Position numbers and translations under genes: made by a program | Source of the DNA: Edaphobacillus lindanitolerans | Lineage (GTDB): Bacteria > Bacillota > Bacilli > Bacillales_A > Planococcaceae | Assembly (NCBI RefSeq): GCF_900156305.1 | Contig: NZ_FTPL01000004.1 | Coordinates: 212,177 to 276,176 of the forward strand | DNA length: 64,000 nucleotides | Direction: 5' to 3' | In this document: one piece after another, positions 1 through 9,668 of the stretch | How the letters are laid out: each line of letters opens with the position of its first letter | How positions within the stretch are numbered: the stretch's first letter is position 1 | The notes under the pieces: generated by a model | Seen by the model: only the letters and a program-made list of their open reading frames with translations | Databases searched by the model: none | Told to the model about the DNA's origin: nothing

Positions 1-1
1 C

Positions 2-2008
2 CTGGTCAAACCGACTAAGGAAATGAAAAAGTCCATGGACAAGCTTGGCATCAGTATCACCGACTCCAAAGGTGAATTGAAGCCATTTAGCCAGGTCATG
101 GATGAGCTCCGGGAGAAATTCGGGAAACTGGATGAAGCCCAGCAGGCACAGTACGCCGCGACTATCTTCGGGAAAGAAGCAATGGCCGGAGCCCTTTCAG
201 TCATCAACGCCTCAGAGTCCGATTACGACAAGCTCACCGAAGCAATCCGCAATTCTGAAGGGGCAACGGAAAGAATGGCCGTTGCTATGGAGGCCACTCT
301 CGGCGGGACATGGCGGAACATCACGTCCGCTTTGGAAGAGCTCGGGATACAGATCTATAAAATTCTGCTGCCTTACCTTCAGAAAGCATCTGACGGAATC
401 CTCAAGTTTCTGGAATGGCTGACTCAGCTGTCTCCAGGAGTCAAGGTGGCGGCGGTCGCCTTTGCGGCGTTCCTCGCGGCAATTGGTCCGATTGTGACCA
501 TCATCGGCGTGCTCATTGTGATGGCGGGGTCCCTGATCGGAAACTTCGGCGTGCTGGCTACCAAGTTTGCGCCGGTCATCAAAAACTCGACGCTCCTGAG
601 TGCCGGGTTTAAGGGAATAACCAGAGCGATCAGTCTTATGTTCGGTCCGGTCGGTGCCATCATTGCGCTTTTACTCACGCTCATTCCGGTGTTCATCAAG
701 CTATACCAGGAAAATGAGACGTTCCGAAATATCGTGCAGACGGTTTGGGCGTTCATCCAGAATATCATCACACAGGTCGTCTCGGCGGTGGTCACGTTCG
801 TCATGGGGCTGTGGGGCCAGCTGACAGCCTTCTGGCAGGAGAACGGAGACATGATCCTCCAGGCGACGCAGAACGTCTGGAACGTGATTTCTACTGTCAT
901 CACCACGGTGATGGGCGTTATTGCGGCAGTATTCCAAGCGGTTTGGCCTGTAGTGCAGGCCCTGGTCATGCAAGTGTGGGAGAACATCAAAGGTGTGATC
1001 CAGGGAGCGCTCGACATCATTATGGGCGTTGTGAAGGTGTTCGCCGGTCTGTTCACTGGCAACTGGTCGAAAATGTGGGAAGGGATCAAACAGATCTTCT
1101 CCGGTGCGCTCAACCTGGTCTGGAATCTGGTCCAGCTGCATTTCATCGGAAAAATTATGGGGGTCGCACGGTCGTTTGTCGGACTGTTCAGGGGCAGCAT
1201 TTCGTCCCTCTGGTCTGCGGTCAGAAGCATCTTCACAACAGCGCTGAATGCTATCAAGAATTTCTTCTCCAAATCGTTCAACAACATGCGCTCTGTTGCG
1301 AATACGAGCATGTCCACGATCAGATCGCTCATTAGCACCATCCTGAATGCAATCAAAAACTTCTTCACGTCTTCGCTCGGGAATATCCTGAATGCCGTCC
1401 GGTCGAAGTTCTCTTCCGTGGTCAGCACGATTCGGTCGAAAATGACGGAGGCCTTGTCGCGAATCCGGACGATCTTGTCCGATATGGTCAAGGCGGTTGT
1501 GAATAAAGCATCTTCCATGCTTCAAGCGGGGAAGGACCTGATCTCGGGTCTTATTAAAGGGATCAAGAATATGGGGACCGCGGCCATCGGTGCAATCACC
1601 GGAGTGGTGGATGGAGTCATCAACAAGGCCAAGAGCCTTCTCAAGATCAACTCCCCGTCTAAGGTCTTCCGGCGATTCGGGATGTGGGTCTCTGAAGGTT
1701 TAGGGATCGGCGTAGACTCAGAAGCCGACAGGGCCGTCCAGGCAGTCGCGGCCATGTCTCAGGACATGACATCTGCATTCTCGCCGGATCTTGCTTTCTC
1801 AGATGCGGACTATGCTTCGCAGTTGAAGTCGGTGCACCGGCAGGCGCAGGGGCAGATGACTAGCCGGCTGGACAGCGAAATCAGTGTCTCCAAACAGCCT
1901 GCAATCATCCAGCTCCGGTTGGGCAACAGTGATTATGTTGCTTATTCCAGCGACATCTATGCGACTGCAGAACGACAGTTGAAACGAGAGGGGGCATTCC
2001 GGACGTAA
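2..2008 (+). CDS. Phage tail tape measure protein, C-terminal part (partial)
   Basis: The reading frame is open to the left edge, so the true start lies outside; 668 residues are visible. The first 170 or so residues match the conserved core of TP901-type tape measure proteins (segments such as QYAATIFGKEAMAG and ATLGGTWRNITSALEELG), followed by hydrophobic helices (AAVAFAAFLAAIGPIVTIIGVLIVMAG) and long helical, Trp-rich stretches. The protein sets tail length and is thought to be ejected with the DNA. Its stop overlaps the ATG of the next tail gene (TAATG), as in a tail operon. Protein family: confident; full length unknown. Confidence 0.9.
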   Translation: MVKPTKEMKKSMDKLGISITDSKGELKPFSQVMDELREKFGKLDEAQQAQYAATIFGKEAMAGALSVINASESDYDKLTEAIRNSEGATERMAVAMEATLGGTWRNITSALEELGIQIYKILLPYLQKASDGILKFLEWLTQLSPGVKVAAVAFAAFLAAIGPIVTIIGVLIVMAGSLIGNFGVLATKFAPVIKNSTLLSAGFKGITRAISLMFGPVGAIIALLLTLIPVFIKLYQENETFRNIVQTVWAFIQNIITQVVSAVVTFVMGLWGQLTAFWQENGDMILQATQNVWNVISTVITTVMGVIAAVFQAVWPVVQALVMQVWENIKGVIQGALDIIMGVVKVFAGLFTGNWSKMWEGIKQIFSGALNLVWNLVQLHFIGKIMGVARSFVGLFRGSISSLWSAVRSIFTTALNAIKNFFSKSFNNMRSVANTSMSTIRSLISTILNAIKNFFTSSLGNILNAVRSKFSSVVSTIRSKMTEALSRIRTILSDMVKAVVNKASSMLQAGKDLISGLIKGIKNMGTAAIGAITGVVDGVINKAKSLLKINSPSKVFRRFGMWVSEGLGIGVDSEADRAVQAVAAMSQDMTSAFSPDLAFSDADYASQLKSVHRQAQGQMTSRLDSEISVSKQPAIIQLRLGNSDYVAYSSDIYATAERQLKREGAFRT

Positions 2009-3498
2009 TGTATGAATTTGTAAAAGCAACAGATGCACCCCAAACGAAGACGGCGACTATACAGACCGTCTTCGATGGGGTAAATCTTGACGAAGTTCTG
2101 ACCGACAGCACAGGAGAGTTCCGGACTACTAAGGTTTTGGGCCGGTCAAACTACCACGCCCGACTATCACCGGTGGAGATTCCGGGCCGGGCAGGCACAC
2201 AGCTGGCGGAATCCGTGCAAGATGCGGGAGAGTTGAAGATCTTTTTTAAGGTCAAAGACCAGACATCCCGGGGACTGCAGAGGCGACTTGATAGATTGCG
2301 CGGAATGTTGACCGGAATAGACAGGCCCGTCATGTTTACGGATGAGGATTCGGTATACTACGGGACCCTGGAAAGTCTGGAAATCCCGGATGAAGTCTCT
2401 AATGACGTAACGGGTGAATTTACGCTTTACCGAGCGGATCCGCTCAAATACGGAACCGAATACAGCATGCCAATCAATTCGGAGGGCACGGTCGTCCAAA
2501 ACAAGGGGACGGCCGAAGCTCTGCCGGTCTTTTCGTTTAATGTGACCGAACCCTCCACCATGATCGAGATTGCGAGCGAAGACGACTACATGGCGATCGG
2601 CCGGCCGCTGTCGGTCGAGGATACGCCATACCAACGCCAGAAGCGGCTGATTTGGGATGAAGCCCGTTCCCTTGTCGGGTGGGGTGCCTCTATCATCCAG
2701 CCGGACGGCGGAGCGAGGAATGGCAGCATGCAAGTTGTGGACGGTGAAGAGTTTGAGGCGAAGGACTACGGAAACGGCCTTGCCTGGCACGGGCCGGTCA
2801 TCCAGCAGGCGCTATCAGAAACCTGTGATGACTGGTTTGTCCGCTGCTACTTCAATGTCCGCACCAACAAGGCGGCACAACGGGGTCGGGCGGAAATGTA
2901 TCTCCTGTCCACGTCCAATGAAATCATTGGCAAGATCTCCGTTGCCTGCAACGACAACACCGGGCGCGCCAAAGTGGAGGCCAACCTCCGCAACGGCCAG
3001 CGCCGGGTGTTTTTCTGTAACAAGCTCCTGCCCTTCCGAGACGGTTTTTATGGCTATCTCAACATGCGAAAAGAAGGCAATAAGTTTTTCGCGGAGTTTG
3101 GCCTGGACCGCCGAGTGAATGGCGTGTATGAGGTGTGGCATAAAGAATCATTTACCTATACGGATCTGCACAATGAGTTTCAGACGCCGCTCGCTGCGGT
3201 CGCCCTGCACACGGGCACCTATCGCACGGATCTGATCCCGTGGCGAGCCCGCATCCGTTCTGCGGTCGTCGTCAAATACAATCTGCAGGACACCGGCATT
3301 CCGTACATTGTGGATGCAGGAGACGAGGTGACGATTGACCATGAGCGAGAGGTCATCCTTGTAAATGGCGAGATCCGAACCGACCTCAAAGATTTTGGGG
3401 CCAACTATTTTCCGCTGAAACGTGGAGAAAACATCCTCACCTTTAACCCGCCCGGTAGCTTTACGGGCAACATCCAATGGAGGGAACGATACGTATGA
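2008..3498 (+). CDS. Phage distal tail (Dit-like) protein, extended form
   Basis: A 496-residue protein starting at the overlapping TAATG junction. The N-terminal 150 residues look like the SPP1 gp19.1/Dit family (SNYHARLSPVEIPGRAG, then a FKVKDQTSRGLQRRLDRLRGML region and a YRADPLKYG motif at the end of the N-domain). The C-terminal 100 residues (YIVDAGDEVTIDHEREVILVNG, FPLKRGENILTFNPPGSFTG) resemble the usual galectin-like end. Between them is an inserted domain of roughly 200 residues that simple Dit proteins lack, possibly carbohydrate binding. Position between tape measure and endopeptidase is the standard siphovirus order. Confidence 0.85.
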   Translation: MYEFVKATDAPQTKTATIQTVFDGVNLDEVLTDSTGEFRTTKVLGRSNYHARLSPVEIPGRAGTQLAESVQDAGELKIFFKVKDQTSRGLQRRLDRLRGMLTGIDRPVMFTDEDSVYYGTLESLEIPDEVSNDVTGEFTLYRADPLKYGTEYSMPINSEGTVVQNKGTAEALPVFSFNVTEPSTMIEIASEDDYMAIGRPLSVEDTPYQRQKRLIWDEARSLVGWGASIIQPDGGARNGSMQVVDGEEFEAKDYGNGLAWHGPVIQQALSETCDDWFVRCYFNVRTNKAAQRGRAEMYLLSTSNEIIGKISVACNDNTGRAKVEANLRNGQRRVFFCNKLLPFRDGFYGYLNMRKEGNKFFAEFGLDRRVNGVYEVWHKESFTYTDLHNEFQTPLAAVALHTGTYRTDLIPWRARIRSAVVVKYNLQDTGIPYIVDAGDEVTIDHEREVILVNGEIRTDLKDFGANYFPLKRGENILTFNPPGSFTGNIQWRERYV

Positions 3499-6400
3499 TT
3501 CATCTACTCGACAAGCAAACAGATCAAATCATAGCCACCCTCCGGGCAGAGCTCGTCGAGGCCAATCATGAGGAGACGCTGGATCTGGTGGAGCTACTGG
3601 ACTTTGAGGCCAAGATCAACGAAAAAGCTCAGTATATCGCCGAGCGGAACCGTGTTGTGATTCCAGGGGAAGATGATGTCTATCGGGAGTTTATCCTCGA
3701 TTTTGTTCAGAAGACGGGTTCCCGGGTCTTTGGGCAGGCCTCAGCCTCTTATCTGGACCTGGAGAAGAGCAAAATCATAGACCCGTTTACCCTCGATGCC
3801 CAGACACTTGAGAGCATTGCGGGACGTTTCCTCCTCGGTACGGAGTGGCAGCTGGGCATGGTCGAATGGGCTGGCTCCAAAAAAGTTGCGTTTGACGAGC
3901 CGATGGGAGCTTTCACAGCCTTGAAACGCCTCTGCACCCTTTACGGAGTCGAGATGCAATTCCGCATTGAAACCGACGGGAATGTCATCACTGGCCGTTA
4001 TGTGGACTTCTATCAGCGACGCGGAAAATACGTAGGCAAAGAAGTCACGTTTGGTAAGGACCTTCTGGAGATTCGACGGATCGAGGACAGCTCGGAAATT
4101 GTCACGGCCCTCAAGTGCTACGGTCCCGAACGGGAGGACGGCACCCGGCTTGTGATCGAAGTCGTAGACGAGGACGCCCTTCAAAGATGGGGGCGTGACG
4201 GAAAGCACCTGTGGGGGATTTACGAGCCGGAGACAGAGGACCAGGACATGACCGAGGCCCGTCTGCGGACGCTGGGAAGGACCGAGCTCAACAAACGGAT
4301 CAACAGCATCGTGCAATACGAAACGACACAGGCAGTGCTTAATAGTGCTCATGAAAAAGTTGTTATCGCCGACACAGTACGGATCAAGGACACCCACTAT
4401 CAGCCCCCTCTCTATATGGAAGCACGCGCCCGCCGGGTCAAAAGGAGTCTCCTGGATGAATCCAAAAAAGATTACTCTCTCGGAGACTACATCGAGTACC
4501 GCGAAGAGGATCTTCGAGCGAGGTTCAAAGAACTGCAGAAGTTGTGGAAAGACCGGCTTGCCCAGCTGGTCCTCCCGTCGATTGTGTCGAGTGCAGGCAC
4601 GGTCTTTAAGAATGGGCAGGGGCAGACGGAACTGACGGCCATCCTCATGCTCAACGGTCAAGAGCTCGACGCGGACGGAACAATCCACCGCTATGAGTGG
4701 GCCAAGTATGACAAGGATGGTCGGGTTGTTTCCGGATGGAGCCGGACCGGAAAGACCATCACCGTGACCGCTGCTGAAATTGCGGAGAAAGCGACGTTTA
4801 TTGTCCATGTCCTCTCCGACAAGGTGGACGTGATCTCCCAGGAGACGGTGACCAATGTTTACGACGGGACGGCTGGGGAGCAAGGACCGCAGGGTCCGAA
4901 AGGTGAAAAGGGCGAGCCGGGTGAACCTGGTCCGGCCGGTCTCCAGGGACTTCAAGGACCTAAAGGGGATCAAGGCATTCAAGGCCCTAAAGGAACAGAC
5001 GGGCTATCCTCATACACTCATATCGCTTATGCAGATACTGCCGCCGGCGGCGGATTTTCACAGGATCCTGCAGGCAAGGCGTACATCGGGATGTATGTTG
5101 ACCATACCCCGTCGGATAGCACGGATCCGAAAGAGTATCAATGGTCGCTCATAAAAGGGGCGGATGGCTCCCAGGGGGTTCCGGGACCTAAAGGTGATGA
5201 CGGTCGCACACCGTATTTCCACACGGCCTGGGCCAACAACTCGACAGGCACAAGTGGATTCAGCACAACGGATTCGACGGACAAGCTGTACATCGGAACG
5301 TATACGGATTTTGTCCAAGCCGACAGCACCAATCCGGCCATGTACAACTGGACAAAAATCAAGGGTGACAAGGGCGATAAAGGCGACAAAGGGGAACCGG
5401 GGAGCAACGCGCCACTGGTCAAACTGGACGGCTCGGGGCAGATCTTCAAGTTGTCCGCGGCCGGTGCCGTCTCTCCAGCGTCCCTCACAGTCACCGGCAC
5501 GGCCATCAATACGGCAATCAGCGCGTGGACCTACAGCGTCAACGGAGGAGCGTTCAGTGCGACTCCGCCGGCGGGCATCACCCGTTCGGGAAATACGGTC
5601 ACGATTACCGGCACTGGCATGACAGCCTCCTCAATCGCCGTTCGGGCCTCTGATGGGACTGTCAGTGACACATTCACTATTGCCAAAGTCCAGGATGGGG
5701 CTTCGGGGGCACCAGGGGCGACCGGTCCGAAAGGTGATCCAGGAGCCGCGGGCGCGCCGGGGCAGGACGCATACACGGTCCTCTTGACCAATGAGGCCCA
5801 CACCTTCCCGGGGAGCAACAGTGCAGCCGTCGCGGCCAGTGTCCAGACCTCCGTGATCGCCTACAAGGGCACGGCCCAGGTCACGCCGTCCAGCATCACC
5901 GTGGGGACTATGCCAACCGGTATGACGGCATCGATCAGCGGCTCGACCGTAACATTCAACGTCACGACTGCCATGACGTCGGCGAGCGGTACCGTCACGC
6001 TGACGATCGTTGTGGATGGCCGGACGTTCACGCGATTGTTTAGCTATGCCATTTCGTATAAAGGGGCAACCGGGCCGAAAGGCGATACCGGCGCAGCTGG
6101 TCCGTCCGGGCCGAAAGGAGACACCGGGGCGACCGGGCCAAAAGGTGACAAGGGGGACGACGGGAAACTCAACCTCGTCAATAACCCTAACGTCAGCGGT
6201 AACAACGCGAACTGGAACGCCAGCACAACGCCGGTCATGGTGACGGATACGTTCGTAGATGGACGCACAATCAAAATGCTTTCCAGTACGTCTTCGGGCA
6301 GCGTCCAACACGTCACGTCGCGGTTCCCCATTGATTCCAACAAAATGTACGAGTTCTCTATCTGGCTGAAATCAGACGTAACGACTGGTCTGGTATATGT

Positions 6401-8267
6401 AGGACTCCATGCTTTTAACGATGCGAACATCAACGTCGGTGTGATTCCAGTCGCAAAGACTTCCGGGATTCCGGCGGCTGTCACGACGAACGCTTACGGT
6501 GCCTCGGCCTATGCGCCGACAACAACATGGCGGAAGCACACCTTTTATGTACTGCCGGCGGGAATGGAAACCGATCCCCGTGTGATGAAGCTGCTTGGCG
6601 AAAACAACAATTTCAACTTCGTATTCCAATCTGACGTGACGCAAATGCAGATGCGTTGGCTCAACTGGTCGAACACGGCGGACGCTCCGAAAACAGTTCT
6701 TGCCGCGTTGCCAATGGTGCAGGAAGTGGACCTGGGCGTTCTCGAATCGGCGAGGGCGAAGGCGGACGCATTGAACGCTCTCGAGTCGGCCAACGGCAAG
6801 AACACCAATTATTATCAGCCTACCCAACCTTCTGTGGTCGGCAAAGAGGAAAGGGATCTATGGTTTGATACGGCCAACGGTCACCGCCCCAGCATATTCC
6901 AAAACGGATCTTGGAAGCCTATGCTGATGGATCAACGAGCTTTCTCTGTGGACGAGCTCGCCGCTATTTCCGCAAACATGGGGAGAGTGACGGCCGGCCA
7001 CATGTCTGGTGTCACAATGGATTTGGCGAACGGGAAGGTCATTGTCGACGACAAGGGGAATGCCAAGTTCGCGGGGGACATCTCAGGGGCGACCGGTACG
7101 TTCGGTGTAGTTCGCGCAAAAGATGGGGACTTTATCTTTTTGGACAGCAAAACCGGCATGGAGTTTGTCGTCACGCAGATGACCAATCTCGTCAAAGATG
7201 ACAGCTTCGAAAGTGTGGGCGTCGATTATGGGACACACCATGTCACCGGCCTCGTGTTCAATGCAGTCGGGAACATCGCCGCCTCATGGCAGGGTTGGAT
7301 GGTTGGAGCCGGAACTCCACGCATTATCAGCACCAGAGAATTCATCCAGAACAAAGACTTCGCCATGTTCGGATACCAGACGCTCGTCGTCAATAATGCC
7401 AACTATATGTCACAGGATATCAACTTCGGCCCGAATATGCAGTTCACGGCATCTTTCCACGTTCGCAAGGCAATTGGCCATGCTGCGGGTATCCCGCGAC
7501 TGCAGCTTCATTTTATGAAGCGGGACGGGACGACGATCAGCACGATAACAAAGGATTTCCCGCGTGTCTCCAGCGAGCGGGATATTTTGCGTTTCAGCGT
7601 CACGGCAACCACGCCGGCAGGAACGGAATTCGTCCGCTTAGTCCCTACATCCGGGGATGCAAGCTGGGTAGCGGTTGACGGCGTGCAAATGGTGCTGGGC
7701 GAGCGGCCGGGCCTGTACTCCCCTGAAGAGAGCCTTGCGGACTTTCTCAATGGCTTCAATCGAGCAAAGGTCTTGTTTGCCGATACATTCGAAGCCAAAT
7801 CCATTGCCTTCCAGGAAAGGTCCTCAATCGAGTTTGATAAATACGGAAACATTGGGGCGAAAATTATCGCCAGCCCGACTGCCTACTGGAATATCAAGAA
7901 CTCCTTTGGAAAGGTCGTTTTCAAAGTCCCGATCGGCGAGAACTTTGAGACGTTAGACACGGTGAACCTGTCTCTCCGGAACGGATGGGTCTTTTATGGC
8001 GGAGCCTATCAGCGCCCGGTCGCCCGCAAGGATCCGGCAGGCTATGTCCACCTGGAAGGCATGATTAAGGACGGAGCTGGAGAAATCGCCCTCCTCCCCG
8101 AAGGATACCGGCCGAAAGCGGATGTGGCTGCGATGGTCGCTGCAAACGATGGAAGGGACACTCTGGGCCGGGTCAACATATGGGCCAATGGTTCCGTTCG
8201 ACAAATCGGCCCGTCGGTTAACTGGATGAGTTTAGGGGACATTCCGCCGTTCTATGCGGGCTGGTAA
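3495..8267 (+). CDS. Phage tail endopeptidase / spike with collagen-like segments
   Basis: The start at 3495 is chosen because GGAGGG at 3479-3484 is 10 bases upstream and the ATGA overlaps the preceding stop; an in-frame ATG at 3477 lacks a site. The product is 1590 residues. The first 370 or so match the prophage endopeptidase-tail (Tal) / minor structural protein family. From about residue 458 come Gly-X-Y collagen-like runs, separated by two copies of a module of about 55 residues (YIGMY..DSTDP..YQWSLIKG and YIGTY..DSTNP..YNWTKIKG) and two Ig-like domains. Jelly-roll-like regions and a C-terminal receptor-binding-type domain follow. It probably forms the tail tip that binds and locally cuts the cell wall. 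Confidence 0.88.
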   Translation: MIHLLDKQTDQIIATLRAELVEANHEETLDLVELLDFEAKINEKAQYIAERNRVVIPGEDDVYREFILDFVQKTGSRVFGQASASYLDLEKSKIIDPFTLDAQTLESIAGRFLLGTEWQLGMVEWAGSKKVAFDEPMGAFTALKRLCTLYGVEMQFRIETDGNVITGRYVDFYQRRGKYVGKEVTFGKDLLEIRRIEDSSEIVTALKCYGPEREDGTRLVIEVVDEDALQRWGRDGKHLWGIYEPETEDQDMTEARLRTLGRTELNKRINSIVQYETTQAVLNSAHEKVVIADTVRIKDTHYQPPLYMEARARRVKRSLLDESKKDYSLGDYIEYREEDLRARFKELQKLWKDRLAQLVLPSIVSSAGTVFKNGQGQTELTAILMLNGQELDADGTIHRYEWAKYDKDGRVVSGWSRTGKTITVTAAEIAEKATFIVHVLSDKVDVISQETVTNVYDGTAGEQGPQGPKGEKGEPGEPGPAGLQGLQGPKGDQGIQGPKGTDGLSSYTHIAYADTAAGGGFSQDPAGKAYIGMYVDHTPSDSTDPKEYQWSLIKGADGSQGVPGPKGDDGRTPYFHTAWANNSTGTSGFSTTDSTDKLYIGTYTDFVQADSTNPAMYNWTKIKGDKGDKGDKGEPGSNAPLVKLDGSGQIFKLSAAGAVSPASLTVTGTAINTAISAWTYSVNGGAFSATPPAGITRSGNTVTITGTGMTASSIAVRASDGTVSDTFTIAKVQDGASGAPGATGPKGDPGAAGAPGQDAYTVLLTNEAHTFPGSNSAAVAASVQTSVIAYKGTAQVTPSSITVGTMPTGMTASISGSTVTFNVTTAMTSASGTVTLTIVVDGRTFTRLFSYAISYKGATGPKGDTGAAGPSGPKGDTGATGPKGDKGDDGKLNLVNNPNVSGNNANWNASTTPVMVTDTFVDGRTIKMLSSTSSGSVQHVTSRFPIDSNKMYEFSIWLKSDVTTGLVYVGLHAFNDANINVGVIPVAKTSGIPAAVTTNAYGASAYAPTTTWRKHTFYVLPAGMETDPRVMKLLGENNNFNFVFQSDVTQMQMRWLNWSNTADAPKTVLAALPMVQEVDLGVLESARAKADALNALESANGKNTNYYQPTQPSVVGKEERDLWFDTANGHRPSIFQNGSWKPMLMDQRAFSVDELAAISANMGRVTAGHMSGVTMDLANGKVIVDDKGNAKFAGDISGATGTFGVVRAKDGDFIFLDSKTGMEFVVTQMTNLVKDDSFESVGVDYGTHHVTGLVFNAVGNIAASWQGWMVGAGTPRIISTREFIQNKDFAMFGYQTLVVNNANYMSQDINFGPNMQFTASFHVRKAIGHAAGIPRLQLHFMKRDGTTISTITKDFPRVSSERDILRFSVTATTPAGTEFVRLVPTSGDASWVAVDGVQMVLGERPGLYSPEESLADFLNGFNRAKVLFADTFEAKSIAFQERSSIEFDKYGNIGAKIIASPTAYWNIKNSFGKVVFKVPIGENFETLDTVNLSLRNGWVFYGGAYQRPVARKDPAGYVHLEGMIKDGAGEIALLPEGYRPKADVAAMVAANDGRDTLGRVNIWANGSVRQIGPSVNWMSLGDIPPFYAGW

Positions 8268-8282
8268 AGGAGGAGACAGTAC

Positions 8283-8582
8283 ATGGCTCATTATGCAGTC
8301 GTCGATGAACAGGGGTTTGTTCTGAACGAGGTGGTCATTCAGGAATACGACTCGGTCGGGAACCGGCTGGACGTGGAGATCCCGGAGAACTATATTCCGC
8401 CCAACTTCACCAAGCGGCTCTTTGTCCCTCGGTGGGACTTCGATGCCGGGGAATGGGTGGAGGGCCTGTCGCCGGAAGAGGTGGCCGAGCGGGAACAGGG
8501 CACGGCCGGCCAGGTCGAACCGAGCGTCGAGGACCGGCTTGCGGTCGCGGAGGATACGCTAAATTATTTGCTCGGATTGTAA
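8283..8582 (+). CDS. Small phage tail-region protein
   Basis: This 99-residue acidic protein starts at an ATG preceded by AAAGGAGG (8267-8274). It begins MAHYAVVDEQGFVLNEVV and ends with a short predicted coiled coil (VEDRLAVAEDTLNYLLGL). Similar small proteins (XkdW-like) often sit between the tail spike and the XkdX gene in Bacillus phages and may assist tail fibre assembly, but I cannot assign a function. It is clearly translated with its neighbours: same strand, 15 bases after the spike gene and 18 bases before the next start. Confidence 0.75.
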   Translation: MAHYAVVDEQGFVLNEVVIQEYDSVGNRLDVEIPENYIPPNFTKRLFVPRWDFDAGEWVEGLSPEEVAEREQGTAGQVEPSVEDRLAVAEDTLNYLLGL

Positions 8583-8600
8583 AGGAGAGGAGGTGAGACG

Positions 8601-8738
8601 ATGAGCAGACTTTATCCGTTTATCTGCAACATGTGGATCATGGGCAAAGATGAAGAATACGTAAATGCAGCACTCGCAAAGGGATACATCACGGAAAAGG
8701 AACGGGATGCCATCCTGGTGACACCAAAGTTACGTTGA
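8601..8738 (+). CDS. xkdX: XkdX family protein
   Basis: A 45-residue gene (MSRLYPFICNMWIMGK, then AALAKGYITEKERDAIL). It has the W..GK, followed by A...GYIT..E...I, pattern of XkdX proteins, which are always tiny and encoded just before the lysis genes of PBSX-like and many other Firmicutes phages. The start has GAGAGGAGGTG immediately upstream. Its function in the virion is unknown. A rho-independent terminator follows at 8752-8776, closing the tail operon. Confidence 0.85.
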   Translation: MSRLYPFICNMWIMGKDEEYVNAALAKGYITEKERDAILVTPKLR

Positions 8739-8751
8739 ACATAAGAGATGT

Positions 8752-8776
8752 GAGCGTCCAAACGGGCGCTCTTTTT
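8752..8776 (+). terminator. Terminator of the tail gene block
   Basis: Stem GAGCGTCC / GGGCGCTC (8752-8759 with 8764-8771, one G-T pair) with an AAAC loop, followed by TTTTTATT. It lies between the XkdX gene and the lysis genes and would end or attenuate late tail transcription. Confidence 0.8.
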
Positions 8777-8827
8777 ATTGGAGAAAAGTCAAAGGGGGAG
8801 TGTGAATGAAGAAAGGAAGTGGCCGAG

Positions 8828-9382
8828 GTGAGCCGATTGGAGGTCACCGGCATTAAGGGCATCGGTGCCCTGATCATCAGCTTTTTTATTTACATGATCG
8901 ACGTGGTCAATGAAGCCGTGGTCGTCCTTGTGTTTTTTATGATATTGGACATGCTCACTGGGTTGCTCCGATCATGGGTCACAAAGTCACTGGACAGCAC
9001 GATCGGTTTTGCGGGAGTCGTCAAAAAGTTTGCGATCTTGATCATGATCGGGATGGCCGCCGCTTTGGAATATATGTTGGTGGCTGCCGGCCAGGATCCC
9101 AAGGGATTTATTTTGCTCGGCGTCACATCGTTTTTTATCGTCAATGAGGGGATCAGCATCCTCGAAAACTGTGCACAGATCGGACTGCCGATCCCGCCTG
9201 TGCTTTTCAACGCGCTCCAAAAGCTCCACAAGGATCCGACCGGAAAAGAGCAGCGGCTTGCTAGGCTTCCGATCTTGGACCGGGTGGATAAGGTGGAGCT
9301 ATTGAAGGAACAGGAAGCCTTGCACCAAGAGATTCAAAAGCTGAAAAAGAAAAACAAGGAGGAGGAAACGAAAAATGACTGA
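8828..9382 (+). CDS. Phage holin, toxin-secretion/lysis holin family
   Basis: Small membrane protein with three hydrophobic segments (GALIISFFIYMIDVV, VVVLVFFMILDMLTGLL, ILIMIGMAAALEYMLVAAG) and a charged, Lys/Glu-rich C-terminus, as in the holin_4_1 / toxin secretion-lysis holin family. The FFMILDMLTGLLRSW motif is typical. It would open the membrane at the end of the lytic cycle. The start is uncertain: GTG at 8828 has AAAGGA (8812-8817) at good spacing, GTG 8819 is too close, and a stronger site upstream (8791-8800) serves a different short frame. Length 184 residues with the chosen start. Confidence 0.82.
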   Translation: MSRLEVTGIKGIGALIISFFIYMIDVVNEAVVVLVFFMILDMLTGLLRSWVTKSLDSTIGFAGVVKKFAILIMIGMAAALEYMLVAAGQDPKGFILLGVTSFFIVNEGISILENCAQIGLPIPPVLFNALQKLHKDPTGKEQRLARLPILDRVDKVELLKEQEALHQEIQKLKKKNKEEETKND

Positions 9383-9668
9383 AGTGCTGATTTTTGCGAC
9401 AGTCCTTGCACCGATTATCCTGGCACTTGTCCAACTTGTGAAGAAGACGTTCAACATTCCGAATAACCTCATCTCGCTCATCGCATTCGCGGTGGGCATT
9501 TTTGTTGGGGCTGCAGCTGCACCGTTCACGGCGGATCTGGATCTTGTCCTGCGTCTGTGGGCGGGCGGCTTGGCCGGGCTTTCTGCTACCGGACTATTCG
9601 AGCTGATGGACAAACAGGACGGAACCTCAAAGGGGAACGACACACCAGATGGGAGGGTGCGAGAATGA
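9375..9668 (+). CDS. A118-type holin
   Basis: A 97-residue protein with two or three membrane segments (LIFATVLAPIILALVQLV, LISLIAFAVGIFVGAAAAPF, LRLWAGGLAGLSATGLFEL). The block LDLVLRLWAGGLAGLSATGLFEL is characteristic of the Listeria A118-like holin family (phage_holin_5). AAGGAGGAGG lies just before the ATG, and the gene overlaps the preceding holin by 8 bases. Two holin-type genes in tandem may act as holin and antiholin or regulator (inference). The stop overlaps the endolysin start (ATGA). Confidence 0.85.
   Translation: MTEVLIFATVLAPIILALVQLVKKTFNIPNNLISLIAFAVGIFVGAAAAPFTADLDLVLRLWAGGLAGLSATGLFELMDKQDGTSKGNDTPDGRVRE

Noticed and set aside
3741..4982. Minus-strand open frame of 413 codons opposite the tail spike gene
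   Set aside because: Antisense to a clear phage structural gene, no recognisable motif.
4860..6165. Tandem DNA repeat or CRISPR-like array in the spike gene
   Set aside because: The periodicity comes from Gly-X-Y codons of collagen-like protein segments; there are no constant repeats with unique spacers.
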